Assembly: GCA_949317995.1 (NCBI GenBank) | Contig: OX439050.1 | Location: 54,127,777-54,191,776, forward strand | Reading direction: 5' to 3' | Source: Acholoe squamosa | Taxonomy: Eukaryota > Annelida > Polychaeta > Phyllodocida > Polynoidae | DNA: 64,000 nucleotides | Translations under genes and position numbers: made by a program | Notes under the pieces: model-generated | The model's database searches: none | The model's input: only the letters and a program-made list of their open reading frames with translations | Told to the model about the DNA's origin: nothing | In this document: positions 52,883 through 64,000 of the stretch, in pieces | How the letters are laid out: every line of letters starts with the position of its first letter | How positions within the stretch are numbered: the stretch's first letter is position 1

Positions 52883-54939
52883 GCTTATTGTCCCCTATCA
52901 AGTACCATATCACCACACCTATATGTAAGCACTGAGTTTAGATGATGCACTTGTCTCATAGAACCTGATGATGCTGTCTCAGTTAGCTTGGTTATCTTGG
53001 TCTTATAGGTACTTTGTATTGTATCGTAAATTCCTTTATTTATATTGATGTCTTGTAGCTCGCTGAGCTGTAATTGGTCACACTCCAGAATGTCCTTGAT
53101 CTAATTCTGACTAGATAAATGCATTGAGTGTTGTCAGAAGTGTCTTCTGTATTGTTTTGGTGTATTCTATTCTGTCCTACGTGAGAATAGACAACTGTGG
53201 TTGGGTCATGAATACAAAGGGTGTTGGCATGAAAAGTGTTCCAGGTCCAGGTATATAGATCTCTGTGTAGCATATTTAAATCATTATCAAAACAATTATA
53301 TGATTTTCACAATTTCTATTCATATCATTGTAGAGAATCGAAGTGTACTGATCCTCATAGCTGAATATGCCCTGATCTTGGTGACATCTTTCGTATTAGA
53401 TTATTCTAGAGGCTCTGGGTCTATTGTATGCCAATAGGTGAATATGTATTTGTATATAAATGCCTCGATGGCTCTGGGGCCGTGGTAGTCGTATCAGGAG
53501 AATCATTATCATACATGTCCTATTTCTGACAGTTCTAACTCTTCATTCTTCTTACACAATCTGATTGATTAACAATAAAGTCAGTTCTCACCTTCTATAC
53601 TTGTAACTTGTAAACGTCATCCATGTACCACTGATATAACCTGATTATTGAGGGGTCTATGTGGAAGATATCTAAAACATGCTACGTGTATGTATACACG
53701 TCTAGTTAGGCCAAGAAAAGTGAATTTTAGATACAACTGAGAAAAGACTGCATGTGGGGACGGTATATACACTCTAAATTTCTCCATTTGTAGTAGGTAC
53801 TGCAATCCATTGGAAGCATGTAGTTATGGACACAATATTTTCATCTATATCTATGGCTGATTGTGCAACATAATATGTTATAAGTATATTATAATTATTT
53901 CTGTTTGGCCTTAAAATGAGAGGCTTCACCCCTCACCACACCCCAGTGCACAGCCCTGACCTACCTTATTCCAGTAGGATACTAGCTTGGCTAGACCAAA
54001 GTCTATGTTGTACCCACTACATAGGCAACAGGAATTCTCTATATGCCTTGTAATTCCACTTAGCTGAATAAGAAAGCATTCCCATGTAGTAACACTCATG
54101 AATGCTAATGCATGATTTCTCTGATATTGAGCATGGGGGTACATAAAGTACACTCTGATAACATTAAACTCTGATAACCAGTGCTCCTGCTGACTTTTAC
54201 CCCCTTGATATTGAAGGCTGACTTTTATGGCCCTTGGATAATGTAATTTATGTTGGCATCTTTGTGTTCACCGTGTACAGCTAACCTACCTCATTTTATA
54301 TCCTTGTAGGTATCGAGATGATCAAAAATTAGTTGGTTCAAAATCAGATTTCAGAAGATGTCAGAAGATGCAGTAATGCTTTAGTTTATATGATGCTTTT
54401 GGGTCTTTTACTATAGAGTACAACCTACCAGCCCAGTAGGATCATATCACCTCAGCTTGTATGTGAAAAGTGGCTCGTTAGGGTTCTTTAGCTCTCCTCT
54501 GAGATATTTCCTACATTATACACTCAAAGCTAAGCCACCAGTAGTGCCCTCTCATGAGAGATAAAGAAAGCGATCCAAAAGGAAGCTTATTCCCGTACTA
54601 TCCTTGTTACAGTAATGGTCTCATGAATAGTCAATTTCCTAGACACTTTAAACGTGCATACTTATTTATACCTTACAGATATCATTAATGTTAGGTTATT
54701 GCAGTATTTCCAGTGACAAACTGAAAAATCTCGTTTTTGTGACTTTTGACCTTTGACCCCCGTTCAAGGTCATCAGGGGTCACTTTTTGAGTGGCTAATG
54801 TTTTTTTTCATTCTTAAAACACTGTCTATAGAGAGTATCCAGTCAAAATTTTCTGCTTGTATCACAGTAGTATAGTAGGTATCGGAATGGGACTATAGCT
54901 AATCTAAGGATATTACTAACTGCGCATGCAGCCAATCAG
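52883..54939. other. Upstream flank of the P4HA-like gene; no gene recognised
   Basis: It should contain the host promoter, but no TATA/Inr combination could be assigned. No coding similarity on either strand. Confidence 0.4.
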
Positions 54940-55225
54940 AGGCCCCCATTTGGTCACATAACCTGGATCCCCGTGGTGTACCTCATTTGCATAATAGGCC
55001 ACACCCCCTTAGCCAATCAGAGCCCTCCATTTGGTCATGTGACCCCTCATTTACATAATAAGCCATGCCCCTTTATGCTAATGAGACCTCATTTGCATAA
55101 GAGGCCATGCCCCCTCAGCCAATTAGAGCCCTTCATTTGGTCACATGACCCCTCATTTACATAATAGACCATGCCCCTTTATACAAATGAGACCTTATTT
55201 GCATAATATACCATGTGACTCAGGC
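54940..55225 (+). repeat. Tandem repeat of about 106 bp with octamer and CCAAT motifs
   Basis: Copies start at about 54981 and 55088 (CCTCATTTGCATAA...GCCAATCAGAGCCC...TTTGGTCA), with partial copies on both sides. Each unit carries ATTTGCAT (octamer, reverse), an AGCCAATCAGAG box and CATTTACATAATA. Confidence 0.85.
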
Positions 55226-55254
55226 CCCCTGTGGAGTGATTTCAAAATGGGGGT

Positions 55255-55470
55255 CTCTGATTGGCTAATGTTTTAGGTCACGTGACCCGATTATGTAAAT
55301 GGGGCCGACCGACCATGTGACCTCCCTTGTTTGTAAACAACACGCGATCTAGCTGAGTGACTTAGCCACAGCGTTTCTATAATAGTTTATACCCCCTTGA
55401 TCATGTGGTGTAGTCACGTGACCACTTGTTTGTAAACAAGGGGTGGGGTTAATTATGCATGAAAGGTCTG
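55255..55470. promoter_or_regulatory. Cluster of CACGTG and forkhead-like palindromes
   Basis: GTCACGTGAC (about 55277), GTCACGTGACC (about 55413) and two TTGTTTGTAAACAA palindromes (about 55328 and 55425) within 170 bp. E-box and FOX consensus sites by sequence; function is inferred only from clustering. Confidence 0.35.
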
Positions 55471-58400
55471 AGTTTTTCTCGAGAAGAAATATTTAAGTGT
55501 TGGTGAATTTTACTGTTGTAAAACTTTTTTCGATGAGAGGACAAAATAAAAAAGGCAATCTAAAAGCTTGCCAAAAAAATATTTGCGCCCTTTAGTTTGT
55601 TTTTAAGGCAAGCTAAATGCTTGCCCCCCCCAAACAAAATATTATTTTAATCAGAGAACCTGCCCCTTAAAAAAGGGGCGGGTTTACTGGTATTAAAAAA
55701 TTTGGGGAATTTTATAAAAATTTTATAAAGCGAATAAAACGCATCACTGTTATGCAAATGAGGATTAACCTTTTATTCAATTAGAAACCTTACTACCACC
55801 AGCATGTAGTTACATGAAGATATCACAGCAGCATTTAAGAAGAGGAGGAAGGAACAACTACCATCAACACCCCACTGCTACCTTTATGTTAGTCTCTTTA
55901 TATAGTGATATGCAAGGGAGAAGCTACATAAAAGGTGTGTAAGGCAAAAACGTGGAGCGACGCGAGTAAAACGATGGAGTAACGTAATGAGCAGGTGGCG
56001 CCATATGGCGTAGACGGTGGGACTTTTTTTTTAAGGCGAGTTTTTAGCTTGCCCAGAAAATTTGTGACCTTTAGTTTTAGGTCCAAATGAGACGCCTCCC
56101 ACTAAGGAAGGTCCTAGTTACCATGCCCCCCCCTTGGAAACGGCCTGGTGAGATTTTGAAGAAATTTCATTATAACTTTGGGTTCCAAAGCTTGTAACGA
56201 CTGTGATTTTAAAATGCATCATGTTGGCAGATATGCCAGTATGTTTTATGGGATGATAGCTTAGAAACAAACTCTCATCTCTGGCCTGCCATGATCCTCA
56301 CAGTGGGCCAGAGCTGAGAGCTTACATTTCTAAGCGAGGGTGGGAGTGTTAAAGCTCATTGACACCTGAGGTGTGAATAGCTAGCACTGGGTATCACATT
56401 TGACAGTGCTATACTGACCATAGCATTACCTTAGCAGTGTTCCTCACTCCAGACACTCTTTTATATTAACGGGGGAAGTTGGCTATGGCTGAACATATAA
56501 AAACTGACCCACAGCTTGCTGCTTATCATAATTACGACCCGCCTATATGTCACTCAACTCAATGATATGCCGATAGCCATGGGTTGGGGAGAGAGTAACA
56601 GCCAGAACAGTGTGGAGTATGCTATATTTAGCAGGGTGGTGGCAGTGGTTTGGGGTAAGGTAGTTGCCTACGCTCAGGCCTTGGACACACTTTTCCTGAG
56701 GGGGGGACACTCCCGCATATTTATATACCATGTGCAAACCTGACTTCAAGGGAAAGGGGTCCTATCTGGGCATAATATGGGTCCTGGGCATGACCACTAC
56801 AGGGGCCTTGAACAGGACTGATGTTTGCCCAATTCTGGGACATATATCACATCCATCCTTTACCTGAGATGCAAACTTTACAATAGACAGAGCAAACTTC
56901 AGTCTGGCCCATTCATTTGTGTGCAGCAGCATGGGATTTTCAGGCCTATATATAGTTTAACATATCCATAGATAATAATTTTGTATAACACTTCTGGGTT
57001 AATAGCATTTAGTGGGTCCCCCTTTATAAGCGTTATTTGGCACTTTTCCACAAAATGAGTCCCAAATTTTCAAGTCTTTCACCCATGACAATGGCACTGA
57101 ATTAGAGGGTTTGCTTCTGCATAGAAAGACAAGGAGCGACCCCCCTGACAGACTTTATTTGTAGCCAATATTTGTTAGTTAGCAGTGCAGCACTAGGCCA
57201 TATTTAGCTGCCACCAGGAATAGCACAGGTTAGACCTAGCTGACCTGTTTGTCACAGTCTGGTCAACATGCATAGGGTGACAGATCAGGCTGACCTTCAA
57301 AGTTCAAGTCAGCTATATTTAGCAGGGTGGTGGCACTGGTTATGGACCTGCCTCAGATGAGGTCTTGGTCAGCATGATTTCTTGGGAGTGGTCATTATTA
57401 GGGCTGGATATATAAGTTATTGAGTAATTCACATCACAAACCTCTTACGGAGCCTCTTCCCTCATAACCTTAGCCTTTAATGGCTTAGGGTCTGCCCTGA
57501 GTCATAACCGCCAGTTTTTGGTGGTGATTTCCAAGATTTCAATCATAGATTTTAAAATCAAATTTTGTATATGAAATCCAAATGATACATCATGAACGAA
57601 ACACCCCTAAGAAGACGAAAATCACAGGTTTCCAACGACCCCCAACACATCCACGTTCATGTTGTATAAACCTCTTAAGATGTCAGACAAAAAAACATAC
57701 ATTTTTCCCTCCTGTTTTCAAACTTTCTCTCTCCCCATAGACTTCTACTCCTAGCTGACAAGAGGCCAACTGCGATTCCTATTCAATTCCTATATAATCA
57801 AGTAAAACCTTCCCAAAAGTGTCTGAAATTAAGATCGAACAGGCAGTTTTATGCCCGTTTGATATACTTTCCTGATGGAAAATGGGCATATTTGAAAACT
57901 GTGTGGCAATTCCCTCTGACCGTGCATACTGCATGGTGATATATTGTATGATGGTGATAGAGAAATCTCTGATAGATAATAATGTGTAATCAGCAGTGCG
58001 GACAATAATAAGATATGTAAAGGATTTAATAAGGATATGAAGAAAAAGACAGTAAGGCAAGACAGAGTAATGGATGTTTATTGATAAAGCATTTTAGGAA
58101 GAAATGGATTGGTGGCGTGTTCCAGTGGAATTAGTAGTGTAAGCTGTAGTCCATAATGAGATTTGGGGTAGAAAGCTTGATTGCTCCAGTCAAGAGATAA
58201 AAACACCAATAGCCAGGGGGAAAGCAGGAGAGACTCCACCTGAAAATAAAAGAGATAATTAATTTAGGACCAGCAGAATTAGAGGGACTAATGATGAATA
58301 ATAGGAAGAAGAATACTAGATTAAGAGATAACTACTTTATAAAGTTGAACAGAAGTTAATAATAAATGGGAAAAAAATACGAGGTAGTGACATCATGAAA

Positions 58401-61400
58401 TGATGACATTTCTCGGAGCAGGCGCATTGAGATAACAACGCTTAGAAAGGAGGCTACTTAGATAATATATTTATGGAATTCTGAGATGGAAACGGAGAGT
58501 TCGTTCAGAGGGACATGGAAGAGATATTGAAAGTTAGGCAGGCGTGTCTGAGCTAGCAGTTAATAGCCAGATGCTATTAGAGCAAAGGAGTGAATAGCCT
58601 ATACACATCAGAAAACAATAGCATTATATAGGAGGAGAGTTATCACCTTGGGAATTGCATGCACATTCAACAACAAACACACTCACCATTCACTGCTGAG
58701 GAGATTTAGAGAGTAGAGCATGCACAACTATTGTGAAAGACACTGACTGGGAATGGCTGGCTCTCAACCAAGGGACTTCATATAAGATGAAGGTAGGAAT
58801 TAGAGGCAGTGATTAGTACAATTGGACTCCAGGCCTGGGGAAGGCCTTTCCCTCTCCATGCAGGGATAATCGCTGTGTGGACTTAGGATCCACCACGAGG
58901 TCGGCATCCTATAAAAGTTATTGAAACTTTCCATGTGAATGCACTACACTGCTTTATAAGAGGTTAAAATCAGACTGAACTTGCCTTCTGCCTTGCCTAC
59001 TATTTAACATCATGGGAATGTAGGAATTGTGAGTTGTCATCAGGATAGGGAATTTTTAATATCAGAAGGAAATTAGGAGAGAACGAGGAAGACATTATCT
59101 GAAGGAGTAGAGATTGTCATGATAAGACTTTGTGAATGATAGGACATGATCGAGTGTTGGTCATTTATGAAATGCCAGGATATTTGGCAAACCATTGTAC
59201 TCTTTTGATGCTTGACGTACTAGTAGCAGAAGAGAGGAATCAATAAAGCCTTTAGTCAATAGGTATCTCTCACTGGTTTTATTTGAGTAGGACTGCCTGA
59301 CAGCTTAATAGGTGTACTGGGCTGAGGTAGTGGCATACTCTACCTTTTAAAGGAAGCTAGCTCAAACCCCAAAAGACACTTTATTACCTCTATATACAAC
59401 GATCAGGAAATAGGCTTAAACGACATCAAATTAATAGAGTGACCTCACAGTACAGAATAGCCGTGATAGCAGCACAGACAGACTATATATTCAAACACAG
59501 AATAAAACACAGAAAGGCAGTGAAATACAAAACACAGCACAAGCCTCAGGACTGACACCACAGCCAATACCCCCCTCCCCCGTGCACTGTTAAGGGTCTA
59601 GATTTCGCTCTACTACCACCTTATACCATCTGTTTTTCGGACAACTGGCGAAAAAATGATAGACTTGCATCAGGAATGGATTTTTTTAGGGGGGGGGGGG
59701 CTGGACCAACACAACAGTCCAGGGACTGACACAAAATTGGCTGGACTGGCATTTGAAAAGACAAAACCCTTCTCCCTTAATGATAGGAGTTTTAACATTG
59801 TGTGACCTATCATTTTGGGGTAGCTTGTGATGACAAACATTTTGCAATTCTCAGATTTCACTTTTGACTTTAATTGAAAAAAGTTAGATACTAGAATGCA
59901 GCCCTGAAGGGACTTACACAATATTTTAAAGCTATCACATTACCTTAGTGATACTGTAGGCCTATATAACAATCTTTGAAGGGCAAATAATTATTTCCAG
60001 ACCAAGGACCACACTGTTTCTCTATCTGAACTGACTATAACAATGTTTAGAGTCTAATACACCAAATTTACAATACTATAGGCCTAAATGACTATCTTAT
60101 AAGGACAAATAACTAGTTCCCAAGCAAATTTGTCTGAATTTATGTAGCACATGCCAGCATCTATTAATTTTGTTCAATGCTTCAACTTATATATGCCAAA
60201 CTCTGAGCCATATGTGGTGTATATCACACATTAAATCTTCCACGTGTACACACCTATCTTGGCTTTCACAAATCCTTTTGGCTCTAAAGAATAGTATAAA
60301 GTAGTGTTTCATTTCCTCAAAACTATGCCCAAAAATTGGCCCCTTTTTCCCAAACTTCATCACATTTTAAACCTTTATAAAATGATGATACTAAGATTTT
60401 TATTCTCTGACTAAACAGTATCAAACAAGAACAGCTGTTTTTCTTTGCTGCTTTAAGATCTAAAGGGTTAAACTCTAATCAGTCTTCTCAACTCTTTGCT
60501 TGCCATTCTCTCCTTTTAAACTTTCCTTGTATCATTTTGAAAATGTGAGATCTTTGCTAGGTATCAACTGCAGGCCATACCCTGAACCCTCCCCTAATAC
60601 TGATGTACAAACATGACCACTCCAACAGCTGGCGATGAAGAAGGTAGCTGCAGGTTGGCTCCAAACACTCTACCTGATCATCAGGTCAATGTTTCTATGG
60701 GATGCAGAAGACTCTCTAATTCTATAGATAATCATATATACTTTGGGATGTTACTATATTTCAGATATACCCTTCTGTGTACATATAGCTATTCACCCTC
60801 ACATTTTTGAGGGCACATGAAAATTAAAGTCAACAATAATCAGGCAAATACTACACTGTCTCATGGAGTGTGTACTACGCACATGACCTACTGACAGCCA
60901 TCACTCTGTACCAGCTACGTAACATGTGGCATAATTAAAATTGATTCTCCTCCCCCCACACTGCGCATTGCAGAAATGATGTAAATATCACCATAAAGTT
61001 CCCTCAGTAGCCACCTAAAATTCAGAATTTCTTGTAAAGTGGGGGAAGCATTTTGAGTAAGTTTTAAAGTACATTGCTTTTACTTAAAAGTGGGTTTGAT
61101 TTGGTCAAAATTCAGCTCATTTAGTTTTCTCAGGTTAGGGGGTTGGCTTCTGAGGGATGTTTTATAAAATATGCTAGAAATATTTGGTATGTAAGAGAGT
61201 CTTCCTCTAGTAATGTATTTTATCACTTCTATTATCTAGAGGGAAACAAACAAACCCTTATTAGGTTTTAACAAAGGTATGAAAGATACCAAGATATTCC
61301 TATTGCTTTTAGACTTTTATTCACACATCCTAAACCCCATACTAATACTGTACAAAGGTGCAGTGAGGAAGTTTCTATGTGGAACAATCATTTATATTCT

Positions 61401-63073
61401 TAATTGCTAATTTTGGCTGCATATGTGTATGCCTGGTACTAGAATAGACCAGGCTCTGGGTGCCTCCATTCATCCATGACTGAAACTGCAAATTCCACAA
61501 CTCTAGCTCAGGTAGAAGGCAAACTTTAGATGGATGTTCAAGGGCCTCCCTACTAACCCATGGATGACCTAGTTATACTTTGGAGACCTCTGTTGAATAA
61601 TTCAAAATACCAATGCTACCAATATTATTATTGTTATTAGCTACATGTGTACTTTCTGAGCCCATTACCTACAACTACCAAAGGTCCCCAGCAAAAGGCT
61701 CTGTTCAGTGTGGTGCATATAATCTGACTTTTTAAATATAGCTTGCTGTGTTTAGGTGTGTGTGTTGCAGAAATGGGTCAGGCTCTGTGTGCCTCCATTC
61801 ATTCCTGACCTCAGTTACAGAATAGCAGATGGTATGCCCCTTCCCACACAGCTTTGTCTGAGGCCCCACACACTATGCTGCAGAGACAGCTGTTGTGTCA
61901 TAATGGTACTGTACGACTAGGTCCCAGTGGCACCAGTAGTCTCTCCCTTTAAGAGACTCCTATGTGTCATATGGTGCAGATTTAATCATTTAAACGTGTC
62001 ATTTAAGGAGGAAATGCGTGTAATGTGTGCTGCATTGCCCTGTCAAGACCCCAGCAAGCTGCATGCTACATATCAATTTTAAGAAAAGATAATGTCATCC
62101 AGATTTGAGAGGATTCACAGAGAACTGGATTCATTTCTACATGGTCGTTTTAGTGCGAGAAGCATTGAATAGTTCCCTTCCCTGCTAGCACAACTCATCC
62201 AAATGATGTCTTTTTTACATAAAAACGATCAGTTTTCACGTAAGAATGACGTAAATTACACGAGTAGTGCTAGCTGGGTTGTCTTACATACCAAGGTCAT
62301 GAATGGATTGGATTGGTCAACAATATGCATAGTAGGTCTGGGATGTGATAGAGAATGGGCAGGGCATGTTAAGAAGGGGCTAACACAAACACTATAAAAC
62401 CTCACCTATATGTCAAATTTTCTTTGCTGTTTTATTTTTGTATAAGTCTATTTTATTACCCCAAATTAGGGGGTTAACTTAAAGGTGACATTTTGAAAAA
62501 GAAAATGATATCAAAGGTAGCCAATGATAAATTCTTTATTTTAGAATTTTCAAGGGGTAGATAAAATGATTTTATCACATTTTAATCATATTTATTATAT
62601 TATTCAGAACTAGTTCCAAGTAACATATTTCAAACGTGAATGATGATCATAATGATTCAATATAAGTCAAACCTTTAGCCCTAAGTTTGGGGATCAACAT
62701 ATAGGTGAGGTTGACTAAAAGGTGGGGTTTTACAGTAGTCAATAGGGTGGTCTAGTGTGTAATGTGACCAATAGGTGGTGAATGAATGGCAAATAGTTAG
62801 GAATTGGCTCAGAAGTTCAGGATCGAGAATTTTGCAAGTGGGAGAGAAGTGGGTTGGCCAGGTCAGGAAAGAGCTTGATAGGTCTTGATTGAGCTAGATA
62901 GGCTGGGAATGGGTCAGGTAGCTAGGGTCCGGCAGTCGGGCATGGAATGGGGGGAGTCTCATGAGCTTGTTGCCTTTAGTATACTTTTTTGTATTAGAGA
63001 TACGCCCCATAACATGTCTGCTGACAGGAGTACAGAGGGAAGCTCTTACTGTCTAACCCATACCTAAACACCC
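55471..63073. other. Gene-poor flank with scattered repeats; no gene recognised
   Basis: Inverted AGCTTGCC/GGCAAGCT-type motifs at 55560-56060, an 11-12-base G-run near 59690, and a 60-bp direct repeat (61426-61490 and 61757-61815). No open frame has recognisable similarity; all are short. Confidence 0.45.
61426..61815 (+). repeat. Direct repeat of about 60 bp, copies 330 bp apart
   Basis: CAGGCTCTGGGTGCCTCCAT then TCATCCATGAC at 61450, and CAGGCTCTGTGTGCCTCCAT then TCATTCCTGAC at 61780. Confidence 0.7.
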
Positions 63074-63332
63074 ATGGCATCACAGAGTCTATGTGATAAA
63101 TATGAATATTTAAACCGTAGAATATCTGGTTTTGATTATGTAGCCATCACTGAAACCTGGCTGAAAGAGGGTATATCTGATGGCCACCACTATATACAGG
63201 ACAAGACTCTGTTCAGAAGGGATAGGATCAAGGGCACTCAAGGTGGCGTTGCATGTTATGTTAATAATATCTACGCCCCATATATACTGCTATCTGTCAT
63301 GAATTCACTGTATCTACCCCAGACATAGAAAG
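63074..63332 (+). pseudogene. LINE endonuclease N-terminal fragment, interrupted by an LTR element
   Basis: SGFDYVAITETWLKEGISDG (catalytic TETW Glu), then FRRDRIKGTQGGVACYVNN, are the first blocks of a LINE AP endonuclease. The reading frame is lost just before 63333, where TGTAGGGG of an LTR begins. Unlike the LINE in the Polinton it is on the plus strand; the relation is unknown. Confidence 0.85.
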
Positions 63333-63750
63333 TGTAGGGGTATGGTATTTTACACTTTAACGTTCATGCACCCGTGAGACTCAGACCTAGGTCCTTCGGG
63401 TGTGGTGGGGGAATCCGGATGGCAGGTGGCAGCACCTGCCTCTGGGTTCGTATCCACTACACCAGGGGGCCTACCACTCGTCCGCCACACGTCACGTGGC
63501 CGGTCTGAGTTTCGCTGGCTTTTCCCCTATATAAGGCTGGTCCTAGCCCTAGGTTCCTCAGTAGTGGTTTACCCACTGCTCAACCAGGTTGTTACCCGAA
63601 GGGGTAACCGAATGCCCTAGCAGCATGTAGTCCTCTGAGGCTGTGATCGTATGTAACGCAAGCTATAAAATAAAAGCTCGGTTGCCTACCCGGAAACTTT
63701 TCTCTCTCTTCGTTATGATTTAATCTAACTTAACGAGATGAACCATTACA
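63333..63750 (+). repeat. 5' LTR (418 bp) with TATA box and polyadenylation signal
   Basis: Starts TGTAGGGGTATGG, ends CCATTACA. TATATAAGG at about 63528 is a good TATA box; AATAAA lies near 63669. The right LTR is outside the window. Confidence 0.8.
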
Positions 63751-63751
63751 C

Positions 63752-63766
63752 TGGTGCCGTGACCAG
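63752..63766 (+). other. Primer-binding site
   Basis: TGGTGCCGTGACCAG one base after the LTR, identical to 32175-32189. Confidence 0.85.
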
Positions 63767-63793
63767 TTGGTCTTCGGGTAAGCGCAGTCAGAA

Positions 63794-64000
63794 ATGACTG
63801 AGCTGAGCCCAGTCAGGGGAAATGGCCCAGATTATGAGCTAAACTCCCCGATGGAGGATGGTGAAATCAAATCACCACCCCAAGGTACAGAGTGGAGAAA
63901 TCCACTGGAACACTACCCTGATGGGTTAGAGGATGTAAGAAAAAACTTACATGATGAACTGGATGAATTTGGAGACTCCTTATTCATGCCAGGAGGTACT
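63794..64000 (+). CDS. gag: Gag start (truncated by window)
   Basis: ATG at 63794, 28 bp after the PBS, opens a frame without stops to the window end. The product is acidic (MTELSPVRGNGPDYELNSPM, HYPDGLEDVRKNL), as in the N-terminal disordered part of the related gag at 32201. Too short for domains. Confidence 0.65.
   Translation, partial: MTELSPVRGNGPDYELNSPMEDGEIKSPPQGTEWRNPLEHYPDGLEDVRKNLHDELDEFGDSLFMPGGT

Larger units (their letters stand above)
63333..64000 (+). mobile_element. Gypsy-like LTR retrotransposon, 5' end only
   Basis: LTR, PBS and start of gag; runs out of the window. Shares the TGTAGGGG start, TTACA end and PBS with the element at 31822, so it is of the same broad family. 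Confidence 0.88.

Noticed and set aside
60613..60810. Short plus-strand open frame in the right flank
   Set aside because: No similarity, no splice context and ordinary length for AT-rich non-coding DNA.
1..64000. CRISPR arrays, rRNA genes or bacterial operons
   Set aside because: No spaced identical repeats of CRISPR type, no rRNA similarity, and a clear spliced animal gene with metazoan-type transposons.

Overview
The window looks like animal genomic DNA from an invertebrate I cannot name. It is AT-rich, it has a split gene with GT-AG introns, and it is crowded with metazoan-type transposons. The host gene is on the minus strand: a collagen prolyl 4-hydroxylase alpha-subunit-like gene. I could assemble 13 of its exons by hand, from the signal-peptide exon at 52882 down to a catalytic exon ending at 5531. 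The 2-oxoglutarate/iron residues (HxD, distal His, Lys) are all visible. The last short exon was not found with confidence.

The introns are stuffed with nested mobile DNA. Between the last two exons found (5.6-29.8 kb) sits a whole Polinton/Maverick element of about 23.35 kb (6395-29744). It has terminal inverted repeats of about 400 bp and a probable 6-bp target duplication. It carries protein-primed DNA polymerase B, packaging ATPase, integrase with chromodomain, major and minor capsid proteins, an adenain-type protease and several small virion genes. It also carries unusual cargo: a protein with three tandem SUMO-interacting motifs and a broken gene that reads as a death-fold domain. Almost every gene has frameshifts or stops; the polymerase motif A aspartate is a stop codon. 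A LINE (about 7.34-14.15 kb) has landed inside the Polinton. Its ORF1 ends in a NADAR (ADP-ribosyl glycohydrolase-like) domain and is followed by an SGNH-esterase-like fragment. That LINE itself carries a 602-bp insertion with a perfect 10-bp target duplication, a 1.3-kb minisatellite-bearing insert and a 257-bp tandem duplication.

The next intron (29.9-42.2 kb) holds a Ty3/Gypsy-like LTR element (31822-about 42100) with gag, protease, RT, RNase H, integrase and a long extra third ORF with C2H2-like zinc fingers. Inside its integrase zinc finger is a 636-bp miniature LTR element (TRIM-like, 35976-36611). Each 228-bp LTR of this element contains a tRNA-like Pol III unit, and its primer-binding site matches the 3' end of that same tRNA.

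The left edge (1-2.64 kb) is another Gypsy-like gag-pol on the minus strand. The right edge has a LINE endonuclease fragment (63.07-63.33 kb) cut by the LTR of a third retrotransposon whose gag runs off the window. Smaller foldbacks, MITEs, palindromes and tandem repeats fill introns and the roughly 10-kb upstream flank (52.9-63.0 kb), where I see no convincing gene.
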